Shown here: piece after piece, positions 15,846-25,168 of the stretch
Numbering within the stretch: position 1 is the first letter of the stretch
How the letters are laid out: each line of letters begins with the position of its first letter
The notes under the pieces: model-generated
Seen by the model: only the letters and a program-made list of their open reading frames with translations
Database searches by the model: none
What the model was told of the DNA's origin: nothing
Program-made: the position numbers and the translations under genes
Assembly: GCF_013112225.1 (NCBI RefSeq)
Contig: NZ_JABFHI010000002.1
Location: forward strand, 682,001-746,000
Direction of reading: 5' to 3'
DNA length: 64,000 bases
Source of the DNA: Vreelandella azerica
GTDB lineage: Bacteria; Pseudomonadota; Gammaproteobacteria; Pseudomonadales; Halomonadaceae

Positions 15846-17119
15846 ATGCAAATGGAAAATACTACGATTGCAATCCTTGGCCTTGGCTATGTTGGTCTTC
15901 CTCTGGCAGTAGCCTTCAGCAAGCACTTCCCGACCATTGGTTTTGATATCAAGGCAGCGCGGATAGAAGAGCTGAAGCAGGGGAAAGATAACACCCGGGA
16001 AGTGGACGAGGTGGAACTGGCAGCAGCGGCTAACCTTACCTTCAGCTGTAATGAAGAAGACTTGAAAGCTGCCAATGTCTTGATCGTGACGGTACCTACA
16101 CCGATTGATGACCACCGCCAACCGGATCTGACCCCGCTGATCAAAGCCTCTGAAATGCTGGGGCGTGTTGTCAAAAAGGGTGATATTGTGATTTACGAAT
16201 CCACGGTTTACCCAGGCGCAACAGAAGAAGAGTGCATACCTGTAGTTGAAACTGTTTCAGGATTTGTATTCAACCAAGATTTCTATGCGGGCTATAGCCC
16301 GGAGCGTATCAATCCGGGCGACAAAGCGCGCCCTGTCACCAAAATCATGAAAGTTACTTCAGGCTCCACACCGGAAGTGGCTGATTTTGTTGATCAACTG
16401 TACGGCAACATTATTGAGGCAGGCACCCACAAGGCCAGCAGCATTAAAGTCGCAGAAGCCTCCAAGATAATTGAAAACACCCAGCGGGATGTCAATATTG
16501 CCTTGATCAACGAACTAGCGATGATCTTTAGCCATCTGGGGATAGACACCAACGACGTGATTGAAGCCGCAGCGACCAAGTGGAACTTCATCAAGCTGCA
16601 GCCCGGGCTGGTGGGTGGCCACTGCATAGGGTAGACCCCTACTACCTGGTACACAAATCCATGTCGGTAGGGCATATCCCGGACATGATTCGTAAGGCGC
16701 GTGAAATCAACGACGGTATGGCACGTTTTGTTGCTTCCAAATTGATCAAGGCGATGATTGAAAAAGGCCAACTGATCAAAGGCGCCAAGGTGCTGATAAT
16801 GGGCATGACCTTTAAGGAAAACTGCCCGGATATTCGTAATACCAAAGTGATCGACCTGATTACCGAGTTGAAATCCTACAGCATGGTCGTGGATATCTAC
16901 GACCCTTGGGTAGACCCCGAGGAAGCCATGCACGAATACGGTGTTAGCATGGTGTCCAGCTTGAATAATGGCAAATATGATGCTGTGGTAATTGCCGTAG
17001 CGCATAATGAATTTAAAGCCATGGGCAGTGATATTTATAAGTTTGGGAAAGATGTTTCTACATATTTTGATATGAAAAGCGTACTTAGTAGTGAAGGCAA
17101 GAGTGAGGTGAGGCTCTAA
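15846..17119 (+). CDS. UDP-N-acetylhexosamine 6-dehydrogenase (TviB/WbpA type), frameshifted
   Basis: The NAD-binding motif [17 protein letters not shown] opens the protein. [46 protein letters not shown] and the catalytic [14 protein letters not shown] follow, and the C-terminal half has [16 protein letters not shown]. It would oxidise UDP-GlcNAc (or UDP-GalNAc) to the uronic acid for capsule synthesis. The frame breaks just after the catalytic cysteine at about 16630, where one G is missing from a GGG run; the other frame continues without gap to 17119. With the G restored the protein has about 424 residues, normal for the family. TAGGAG lies before the ATG. Confidence 0.92.
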
Positions 17120-18485
17120 ATGAATAAGGTAAACGATAAAGAAATTTTAAGAATAAAAAAATCAGATCTTTTTGATGAGGAATGGTATTTAAAAAAGTAT
17201 CCAGATGTTGCTAAGACCGGTATGGCTCCCGTGGAGCATTTTTATAAGTATGGTGGGTTGCTGCGTCGAGATCCTGGTCCAAATTTTAGCTCCTCTTTTC
17301 ATTTTGATACTCGTCCTGGAATTGAAAAAAGGGGATGAACCCTCTTGTTCACTACCTTTGCTATAAAAGTGGGAGGGAACCACAGAAAGACTGTATATTG
17401 TGGGCAGCTAACAATCTTTTAAGTAGAGGTTTTAAAAATAAGGCTATTAAATTTTTAGATGATAATTTACCAAAAGAACTTGCTTATACTAAAAATATAA
17501 TATTGGCAAACTGTGAGCTAGAAAAAGGAAATGAAAAAGGATGGCTAGATTACTTTAATAAATATCTTGAGTACTTCAATATATCAAAATTGTTGCTTAA
17601 GGACGATCGCGAAGAGGGTATGATATCTAGGTTTTATACTGAGGGGAGGTTTGAGGATATTGACGCAGAGTTAGTAACTGTTATTATGCCCGTATGGAAC
17701 TCTCAAGATACAGTCTACTATGCTGCTAAGTCAATACTCAATCAGACTTGGAGAAATATTGAGCTTATTTTAGTCGATGATTGTAGTACAGATAAGACTG
17801 CTGGTTTTTTAAAAAAATAAAAGAGAGTGACTCGCGTGTTAAAGTTATAAGTAATAAAGTTAATGTAGGGCCATATGTTTCGAAGAATATAGCTTTGAAA
17901 GAAGCAAGAGGCGATTATATAACTGGCCATGATGCTGATGATTGGGCTCATCCTCAGCGTATTGAAAAACATATAGAATTAATTAAAAAGAATGGTTATC
18001 CAAGGGCAAGTCTTACTCATATGCTAAGAATGAGACCGAGTGGTTATTTTGGGAGTATTGGCAAAGTTACAGGGTTTTCTTTTGATGGTGCTGCTCGAAA
18101 AGCGTCAATCTCTTGTATGTTTGAAAGAAAATTCATAAAAGAAGTGCTTGGCTATTGGGACTCAGTAAGGTTTGGTGCTGATAGCGAAATGATAGCGCGA
18201 GCAGAGAAGTTATTAGGTAATGAATTTAAGAATTTTAAACAAATTGGTATGATTTGCTTAGATTTAGAAACTAGCTTAACAAATCATCCTGATCATGGAA
18301 TACGTTCTAATAATGGCGGGTTGTCAAATTCTCGTAAAACATATCGCGATTCTTGGGTGTGCTGGCATAAAAATTCTTTGAATATAGATAATGCATATTT
18401 AGACTTCCCATTAAAGAAAAGAAGGTATACTGCAGAAGCTGAAATGCAAGTGCCCAACTGCGATGTTTTATCAAACGTTTCTTGA
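17120..18485 (+). CDS. GT2 glycosyltransferase, AT-rich, two frameshifts
   Basis: Three consecutive reading frames make one protein of about 455 residues. The N-terminal part (FDEEWYLKKYPDVAKTGM, then NPLVHYLCYKSGREP) is the repeat often found before GT2 domains in polysaccharide proteins. The GT2 domain has VTVIMPVWNSQDTVYYAAKS, IELILVDDCSTDKT, GHDADDWAHPQRIEKH and FGADSEMIARAEKLLG. The breaks (about 17330 and 17815) are each cured by adding one base to an A or G run. The gene is clearly AT-rich compared with its flanks. It shares its DADDW signature with the glycosyltransferases at 22813 and 25169. The acceptor is unknown. Confidence 0.83.
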
Positions 18486-18503
18486 TTTATTTAGGTGAAG
18501 TAT

Positions 18504-19490
18504 ATGAATTTGGATAATGCTCTAAATATTGATGAATTCTTAAGTCATGCTTTTGATGGTAATAGATATAAAGATTGGAAGAATGTTACAGTTTCTATTA
18601 ACTGTGAGTGTGCGGATATTCCAGTAAAAGTTATAAAAAAGCCAGAAAATAAAGAGCTTTGTGATAAATTAGTCTTTTTCTTTCATGGTGCCATTGATAG
18701 AAAAAAACGCTCCTTGCCAGTTTTTGAAGGAAATTTTTTAAAAAATATAGATATTGAAGGAGCGCTAGTAATTTCAATAGCAGACCCAACACTTAATATA
18801 TCAGATGAGCTAGGTGTTACTTGGTACGCTGGGATTAAAGACTTAGACTTGCCTGTGTTTTTAGACTATTTATTTAAAAAAATAATTGATGAGATTAATC
18901 CATCAAAAGTTTTGTTTTCTGGAGGTTCTATAGGTGGATATCCAGCACTTGCTCATGCCGCTAAAATTAAAAATTCAATAGTGGTTTTAAGAAACCCAAT
19001 ACTAAATATTAAAAATTATTTTTCTGGCCATATAGAGCGTTATGCTAAATATGGTTGGAGCGCTTCAAATTTGAACGATATCGAAAATTACGTTGTTTGG
19101 GATGCAGCTGACTGCTATATGAAATATAAAGATAACAATGTTAAAATTATTTACATCCAAAATCCTTCTGACCACCATTTTTGGATGCAAGCAGTTGGTT
19201 TTTTACAAAAAATAAATGATTTAAATAAAAAAGATAAAGAATATATCCTTTTTATTAGTTCTCACCATACAGGTTATGTTGGTCATAGATTTCCACCAAA
19301 TGAATGGGGCCGTTGGGTTAAAGCTGCTTGTGAAGATGATACCAATAGTGTGCTAGGTATTGCAGATAAATATGAATTATTAAGAAAAGAGGATGAAAAA
19401 GACAGAGCTTATGAATTAAAGGTTGTTGCTTCAGAAGCTGGTTTTGAAGCTGATGAGATTGCTATCCAGAGCAAAATTTCTAACTTATAA
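18504..19490 (+). CDS. Alpha/beta-hydrolase-like protein of the glycan island
   Basis: About 328 residues. LVFFFHGAIDRKKRSLP and SKVLFSGGSIGGYPALAHAA (nucleophile elbow GGSIGG) point to an alpha/beta hydrolase with a catalytic serine; histidines in SDHHFW and HHTGYVGH are candidates for the third member of the triad. It may add or remove acyl groups on the polysaccharide, but no substrate can be named. A GTG at 18495 is in frame, but ATG at 18504 lies at better spacing from AGGTGA. AT-rich, between a glycosyltransferase and a GSCFA gene, all in one direction. Confidence 0.65.
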   Translation: MNLDNALNIDEFLSHAFDGNRYKDWKNVTVSINCECADIPVKVIKKPENKELCDKLVFFFHGAIDRKKRSLPVFEGNFLKNIDIEGALVISIADPTLNISDELGVTWYAGIKDLDLPVFLDYLFKKIIDEINPSKVLFSGGSIGGYPALAHAAKIKNSIVVLRNPILNIKNYFSGHIERYAKYGWSASNLNDIENYVVWDAADCYMKYKDNNVKIIYIQNPSDHHFWMQAVGFLQKINDLNKKDKEYILFISSHHTGYVGHRFPPNEWGRWVKAACEDDTNSVLGIADKYELLRKEDEKDRAYELKVVASEAGFEADEIAIQSKISNL

Positions 19491-19504
19491 TTAATGGTGT
19501 TGCT

Positions 19505-20525
19505 ATGAAAAACCCTTATTCAAAACTTCCTATCAAAAATTTTTGGGGAAAGTCAGTTCGTGATGTACATTATTTTGATATGCAGGATTTGGCACAACCT
19601 ATAGAAATTAAAGACACTGATAAAATAGCTACAGCTGGAAGTTGTTTTGCTCAGCATATAGGTCGTCATTTACAAAAAGTGGTTTTAATTATCTAGATAT
19701 GGAGCCAAGGCCAGATTTTATTAAACCAGAGCAAGCTAAAAAATTCGGCTATGAAGTTTATAGCTGCAGATATGGTAATATTTATACGACAAGACAGCTG
19801 TTGCAATTGGTTAAAGAAGCATTGCAAGCTCGCTCTCCTCAAAAAATTGTGTGGGAAAAAAATAATAGATACTTTGATGCATTAAGACCTTCCGTTGATC
19901 CAGCGGGTTACGAATCAGAAGATTTAGTCCATAAAGTTAGAAGTAAGCACCTTCAAGCCGTAAGAGAAATGCTAGAAAATTTGGATGTTTTTGTTTTTAC
20001 TCTTGGTTTAACAGAAGCATGGTTATCAAAAAGGATGATACTGCTTTTCCTACAGCCCCTGGAACCATTGCAGGGAATTATAATGAGGAAGAGTTCTACT
20101 TTAAAAATTTCAGGTATAATGATATCTATAATGATTTAAAAGAATTCCGAGAGATAGTTAAAAAGATAAATCCTTTCTTCAAGATGTTGCTGACTGTTTC
20201 CCCAGTGCCATTAAATGCCACTGCTAGTAACGATCATGTTCTTGTCGCTACTATTCGTTCAAAATCTATACTTAGATCGGTCGCTGGTGATTTTGCCGAA
20301 GATTATGATGATGTCTTCTATTTCCCTTCTTATGAAATTATATCTAGCCACCCTTCTAGAGGTATGTTTTATCAGCCAAATTTAAGGGAAGTTAATGATG
20401 TTGGTGTTAGATATGTAATGGAGCATTTCTTTAAATCTATTGGTAAAAAAGATTTTATTTTGCCTTCAAGCAATGATGATAACGAAATTATTTGCGATGA
20501 AGAAGCCTTGGAAAAATTTTCATAA
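19505..20525 (+). CDS. GSCFA-domain protein, two frameshifts
   Basis: The family-defining motif is present exactly: ATAGSCFAQHIGRHL. The other frames continue SGFNYLDMEPRPDF, YGNIYTTRQLLQL, FVFTLGLTEAW, then DDTAFPTAPGT and LLTVSPVPLNATA, the SGNH-hydrolase-like pattern of GSCFA proteins. The frame breaks near 19675 and 20031; each is repaired by one added A in a run of five. The complete protein would have about 340 residues. GSCFA proteins occur in polysaccharide loci and probably act on acyl groups, but this is not proven. AT-rich like its neighbours. Confidence 0.85.
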
Positions 20526-20635
20526 CTAAGAGGCGAATATAAAATTGTCCTCAGATGAAACGTATTGAGACGATATAAATAAATTATATCATTTTTGTAA
20601 GCCAGCTTTTCTTGAGGCGGTGTTTTTTGATTTTT

Positions 20636-21178
20636 GATAATGTGTTTGTTTTATGTATAGGAAGGTGTGGCTCTGTTTCTTTAGTTCGGTCATTTAGCTA
20701 TGTTAAGAACTACACATAAGGTCACGAAACGAGCTCTCATAAAGTAAGTAAATCTCGTATAAACTACCCAGCAAGGCATATTAAAGTGGATAATCGTCTT
20801 TCATGGATGTTGGGGAGGTTGCATTCAAGGTTTGGTAATGATGCCTTTTATGTGCATTTGAAACGCGACCGTATAGCGACCGCTGAGTCTTTTCTTAAGC
20901 GTTTTGATCGAGGAATCATGGCGGCCTACCATTCTTCTGTTATTATGTAAGGTTTGAAAAAAACCCTACTGTTCCCAAAATTAATTTTTGTCTATATTAC
21001 TGCGACATAGTCAATCAAAATATCGCTTTATTTGTTGAAAATAAACTTCATCAGTTAACAGTAAATTTAGAAAAACGACTGAAGATTTACCACTATTGTG
21101 GGCGCGATTGGCGCTGAGGGGGATTTGGAACCTGCTTTATGCGAATTTTCGAAAAGGCATAATGCTTCTGATTTATAG
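20636..21178 (+). pseudogene. Sulfotransferase-family remnant
   Basis: Reading from 20636 gives DNVFVLCIGRCGSVSLVRSF, a phosphosulfate-binding loop typical of glycan sulfotransferases. It is followed by NYT, an in-frame TAA, then GHETSSHKVSKSRINYP, HIKVDNRLSWMLGRL and FYVHLKRDRIATAESFL. After another stop the match resumes in shifted frames as YYCDIVNQNIALFVENKL and ends IGAEGDLEPALCEFSKRHN at 21178. At least two frameshifts and one in-frame stop (TAA where a sense codon is expected) are seen, so this looks like real decay beyond the homopolymer errors. It fills a 670-bp stretch that otherwise has no gene. Confidence 0.72.
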
Positions 21179-21202
21179 TTAATTAATTCAAAGGGGTTGT
21201 TG

Positions 21203-21915
21203 GTGGATCAAAATATACAGGATGAACTTGTCAAGCAGCTTACAAATCAGGTTAGAAAGCTAAATAATCAGCAAGAAAGAAATATTAAAAGTCAAGTTGA
21301 CCAGATATACACACAGCTTGAGAGCTTCTTTTGGCTTCAGCGTTCATTAAAGCTGCAAGGCAGTCTGCCGCCTTTGCGCGGTTGGCCAGTCTCTCCTGAT
21401 TTTTTACTACGCCTGCACCGTTGGATCATTGAACACAAGCCAAAGGTTATCGTCGAGACAGGGAGTGGGGCGAGCACACTGGTTATTGCAGACGCACTAC
21501 GTCAAAATAACCAGGGTAAGCTGTATAGTTGAACATCTTAAAAAATTCGGCAATCAAACATGGCAAACATTGGTTGATGAAAATCTGACTGGCTGGGTAG
21601 ACCTTCGCGTCGGTGAGTTGGTTGATTGGCATAATGATCACCTGAACCCAGTCAATGCAGAAAAAAAAGTCTCGCTGGTATCCGCTTCATTTCGAAAATA
21701 TTCAACAGATTGAGTTACTGGTAGTAGATGGCCCGCCCGAGGGGACTTGCAGCTACGCACGCTACCCAGCCGTTCCTGCCTTACATGAACGCATGGCTGC
21801 TGATGTTGAAGTCTGGATAGACGATGCCAATCGCCAGGATGAAATAGACATTTGTAAACGTTGGGCAGAACTTTATGGGTTTGATCTTGAGTTTTTCCGC
21901 TGGAAAAAGGCCTAG
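21203..21915 (+). CDS. Class I SAM-methyltransferase-like protein, two frameshifts
   Basis: An N-terminal coiled coil (VKQLTNQVRKLNNQQ) is followed by PKVIVETGSGASTLVIADAL, a SAM-binding motif I, then VEHLKKFGNQTW, then ELLVVDGPPEGTCSYARYP (motif with the acidic VDGPP) and a C-terminal DDANRQDEIDICKRWAELYG. The pieces lie in three frames broken near 21530 and 21670; the second break is an A8 run where A7 restores the frame. The repaired protein has about 237 residues. GTG at 21203 follows AAGGGG. It may methylate a sugar in the capsule. It is less AT-rich than the genes before it. Confidence 0.75.
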
Positions 21916-22143
21916 CATGCTTGAAGCATGTAAGACAAGGAGTAGCTGGTAATACGCTACCAGTAGAAGCAGCCAGCGATGAAAGTAATACATTTACTGC
22001 CTATGACGAGCGGCACCTTGGCCTTGATTTTCATTACCGGAAGATCGCCACACCTCTTGAAAATCCTGTTGTTTCGTTGTGATCGAGATACCCCCATTGT
22101 TGCCTGCCGCCAGCCAATGTTACTAACATGATCAGGGAGCGAT
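21916..22143. other. Intergenic region without a recognisable gene
   Basis: About 230 bp with a short palindrome CATGCTTGAAGCATG near the methyltransferase stop and a second small inverted repeat around GTAGCTGGTAATACGCTACC. No reading frame has similarity to known families. Confidence 0.5.
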
Positions 22144-22812
22144 ATGTCAGCCAAATTTGAGGCTTTTTTGATGCCTCCTGATACTGCAAGCGTTACCCGG
22201 ACGTGCAAGAAACGGGGATGCAGCCGCTGCAAGACTTCCTTCGTTGTGGCGAAAGCCTGGGCCAAAAACCAAGTCCCGCGTTCAACTCACTTTTTTATGC
22301 CGAAACTTACCCGGAACTGGCTGATATCGAGCCCAGCCTGCTTGCCCATTTTGCAACGCGTGGCCAACGGGAAGGCAAGTGCGGGTCGCACAAACCATTT
22401 AAGAGCTGATGCAGCAGTTATGGCGGCGTGAGCATACCGCCGACTGTATTGATGTACTGAAAAAGGCCCGCCGGGCGATGTGCGCTCTGCTGCCTGGATG
22501 TTGGCACGTTGGTTCGCCTTTCAGGAAGATTGGCATTACTGCGCCTATTGGTTGCGTTTATATTATTACCAGCAGCCTGCACCTAAAGTGCTGTGGCCTG
22601 TTATCCAGTTAGTGTCTTTGCTGATGGCTGCAGCCGAGTACAATCAAGCCAGGGTGGCTACAGTATACGCAAGCGTAGCCATGCCCTCGTTGTGCATAGG
22701 GAAAGCGTGGCTGTATGCGAATTGGCTCAGAGGCCTTTAAAGCTCGAATGAACATTTAAATCAGCATCAATTGTTGCTGGGTAAAAGCATTTCACGGTGA
22801 ACAGGACTCAAG
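22144..22812 (+). pseudogene. Decayed N-terminal region of a GT2-type glycosyltransferase
   Basis: The three frames together show the usual N-terminal repeat of these glycosyltransferases: CKRYPDVQETGMQPLQDFL, NSLFYAETYPELADI and LLAHFATRGQREGKCGSH. This is followed in another frame by VRSAAWMLARWFAFQEDW and LYYYQQPAPKVLW. Several stops interrupt it, including one in the first repeat (FDAS-stop-YCKRYP) and a TGA ten bases upstream of the next open frame. It probably once formed one gene with 22813-24360. Stops that are not simple homopolymer slips suggest true decay. Confidence 0.65.
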
Positions 22813-24360
22813 TTGAATTTTTCAAGGTTTGAAACACTCCGCGAGCTTGAACGCCTGTTGGCGTGGCTGATAAACGGCCCATTGAAGGGCATGGTCAAAG
22901 CAATACTGCAAGGGCTGCTGTGGTGCTACGCTAAAGTTGAACGGCAGCCGATGCCAAGACTCAATGCACTTGGTACTGAACTCCGGTGGGATATTACTGT
23001 TAACGTAGCGCCGAAAGCCAATGTTCCAACCATGGCAACGGTTCTGGAGTTGGAGCGCAAGCTGTGGGCTGGCTATGCCCGTTATGCGCTGCCGGCACTG
23101 GTGTATGTTGCGTCGGCACCGTTAGGCTTGCCACGCGCTCAGGCGTTGGCGGCATGGGTGGTGGCGCGCTGGTATCTGGCCGATGGCGCGGATACTGAGC
23201 AGGCGCTGCACTACTTGGTGCTAGCGCGGAGCCTGCACCCTGCGCGGCGCTGGCAACCGGGGCAAGGCGTGCTGGAGTGCGAGGCTCTGATCTCTCTTGG
23301 GCGTCTCGAACAGGCCCGGGAGCTGCTGGCTGCTCTGGCAGAGAGTGGCGAGCCCGACAGTGAGTGGTATCTGGCCTGCTCTAATCTGGCGCTGGCCGAG
23401 GGAAAAGAAGATGAACAACGTCTTTCACAGATCAATGTCATACTAGCGCGCTACAAGCTCCAGCCGTTGATGCTTCGAGATAAATATCAGCCGCTGACGC
23501 TAGCCAACCTGAGTGGTGGTGAATGCTGTGTCGATACTATTAATGAGTCTTGCCCTTTAGTCAGTGTTCTGGTGCCCTGCTATCGGTCAGCTGCCACCGT
23601 GGAAACGGCAATCCGTAGTTTACTGGCGCAGAGCTGGCAAGCGCTCGAAATATTACCCGTGGACGACGCCAGCGATGATACCACCTGGCAGGTGTTGAAC
23701 CGGTTGGCAGCAGAGGATTCCCGCGTCAGGCCCTTGCAGCATAAGCACAATCAGGGTGCCTATGCGGCGCGCTTAACGGCTTTAGCCGAGGCGCGAGGTG
23801 AGCTGATCACCGTACACGATGCTGACGACTGGTCACATCCGCAAAAACTTGCACTGCAAGTAAACGCCTTGCTGGCTGCGCCCAGAGCCCAGGCTTGCAT
23901 TAGCAGCTTATGCCGGGTGAGTGAAGAGTTCGCCGTGAGGCTGATCGGTGCCACGCCTGGCAAGGGCTATCTTCGCGAAAATGAATCTTCGCTGATGTTC
24001 CGGCGTTCGCTAATCAATGAAATTGGCGCCTGGGACCGGGTGCGTGCCGGAGGAGACACCGAGTTTATCTGGCGCATTCGCGCAGCGTTTGGAAAGAACG
24101 CCATCGTTGCGGTCAAACCTAATATACCACTTTCTTTCGCGTTGCAGCACAGCGCCTCGTTAACGCGAACTGGCCCTACACATGTGCGCACCATTCACTA
24201 TGGCTCTCGGCGTATCTATCGCGAGGCCCAGGTCTGGTGGCACCGTACCGCCGGTAAGCCCGCTTTTCGTACGCTGCCCTGTGAAGTCGGTCAGCGGCCT
24301 TTCTTTGCTCCGTCTCAGCTGTTGAAAAAACGCCGTTGCCGTTCAAGTGTGATTGGCTAA
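22813..24360 (+). CDS. GT2 glycosyltransferase, possibly N-terminally truncated
   Basis: A 515-codon open frame with no nearby ATG; it opens at TTG 22813 directly after a stop. Residues ~1-230 form a helical, TPR-like region (ARSLHPARRWQPGQGVLECE). The GT2 domain spans ~250-480 with LVSVLVPCYRSAATVETAIR, VDDASDDTTW, TVHDADDWSHPQKLALQ and GAWDRVRAGGDTEFIWRI. It is a paralogue of 17120-18485 and 25169-26620. The DADD motif would bind the metal and UDP-sugar. Because the preceding sequence continues the homology with stops, this is probably the larger fragment of a broken gene. Confidence 0.78.
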   Translation: MNFSRFETLRELERLLAWLINGPLKGMVKAILQGLLWCYAKVERQPMPRLNALGTELRWDITVNVAPKANVPTMATVLELERKLWAGYARYALPALVYVASAPLGLPRAQALAAWVVARWYLADGADTEQALHYLVLARSLHPARRWQPGQGVLECEALISLGRLEQARELLAALAESGEPDSEWYLACSNLALAEGKEDEQRLSQINVILARYKLQPLMLRDKYQPLTLANLSGGECCVDTINESCPLVSVLVPCYRSAATVETAIRSLLAQSWQALEILPVDDASDDTTWQVLNRLAAEDSRVRPLQHKHNQGAYAARLTALAEARGELITVHDADDWSHPQKLALQVNALLAAPRAQACISSLCRVSEEFAVRLIGATPGKGYLRENESSLMFRRSLINEIGAWDRVRAGGDTEFIWRIRAAFGKNAIVAVKPNIPLSFALQHSASLTRTGPTHVRTIHYGSRRIYREAQVWWHRTAGKPAFRTLPCEVGQRPFFAPSQLLKKRRCRSSVIG

Positions 24361-25168
24361 TCGTCGCTGATCTGGGGAGGCTTCACCCGAACGTCAAGCC
24401 GTAGAGCAATTGATTCGCATGTACTCCGTCTCACAGCCTGTGGCGCTGTTTCATTGGCGTCACTACGATTCTCCGGCCATGCAGCCAGTGCGTGATCGCT
24501 ACCAAGCCATGGCAGCGGCGGGTAATGTAGTCATTATCGGGCCTCAGGACTGCGTGCGTGCTACCAGGGCGGTGGTGGTGGGCGCTTTATTGGCACGGCA
24601 CTGCCTGGATCAGTACCCGAAGTGGGAATGTGAGCAAGTCGTGGTCGATAAAGCAGGCCTCGACACCATGACGGAACAAGAGTGTTTAGCGATTGACGAG
24701 CATCTGCATCAGGCGTTCAAGGTTCAGGCTGATTGGCCGAACGGCTATCCGCCTGAGCATCGGGGAGTAGGTGAACCGGAGGCAGAGGCATGATGCGTAA
24801 CCTGGTTAACGAGGCTAGTGTTGCGGTTTTTTGTGGCTAAGGCGTTACCCTCACGCCTTGGCCCGTTTCGCCGCCGCCACCTATACTTGGATGCCAGGCA
24901 GACCTGGGCGTTTTACCGGCCAAGCATGTATTCGTGTGTTGCAGGCTGCCTGCTGTCACTGGTAACCACCGCGAGAGATGTACCACCTTGATCCCGCTTT
25001 AGCGCATCAACCTGACATCAGATTCAGAGCTCGGCAATAACTCGCGACGGCTCTGTATGCACATCTGCATCTGGACGTGGTCTGGCCCGTGGATAAACAA
25101 CCCAATTTTTAGAATTAAGCGTACCGGTTAATAAAGCCGCCGAATAATTGATCCTAACAGGAGTATGA
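24361..25168 (+). pseudogene. Degenerate region with one short remnant ORF
   Basis: About 800 bp between two glycosyltransferases. One open frame (24410-24793) reads QPVALFHWRHYDSPAMQPV, then GNVVIIGPQDCVRAT and VVVGALLARHCLDQYPKW; it lacks a ribosome site and looks like an internal piece of a larger glycan-modifying protein I cannot name. Further on, 24840-24950 read LRRYPHALARFAAATY in a frame with stops. The rest has no coding signal. I read this as gene decay rather than a functional gene. Confidence 0.5.

Noticed and set aside
16625..16635. Programmed frameshifting in the UDP-sugar dehydrogenase and other genes
   Set aside because: The breaks lie at varied short homopolymers in unrelated genes, including glmS, without slippery heptamers or pseudoknots; sequencing error fits better.
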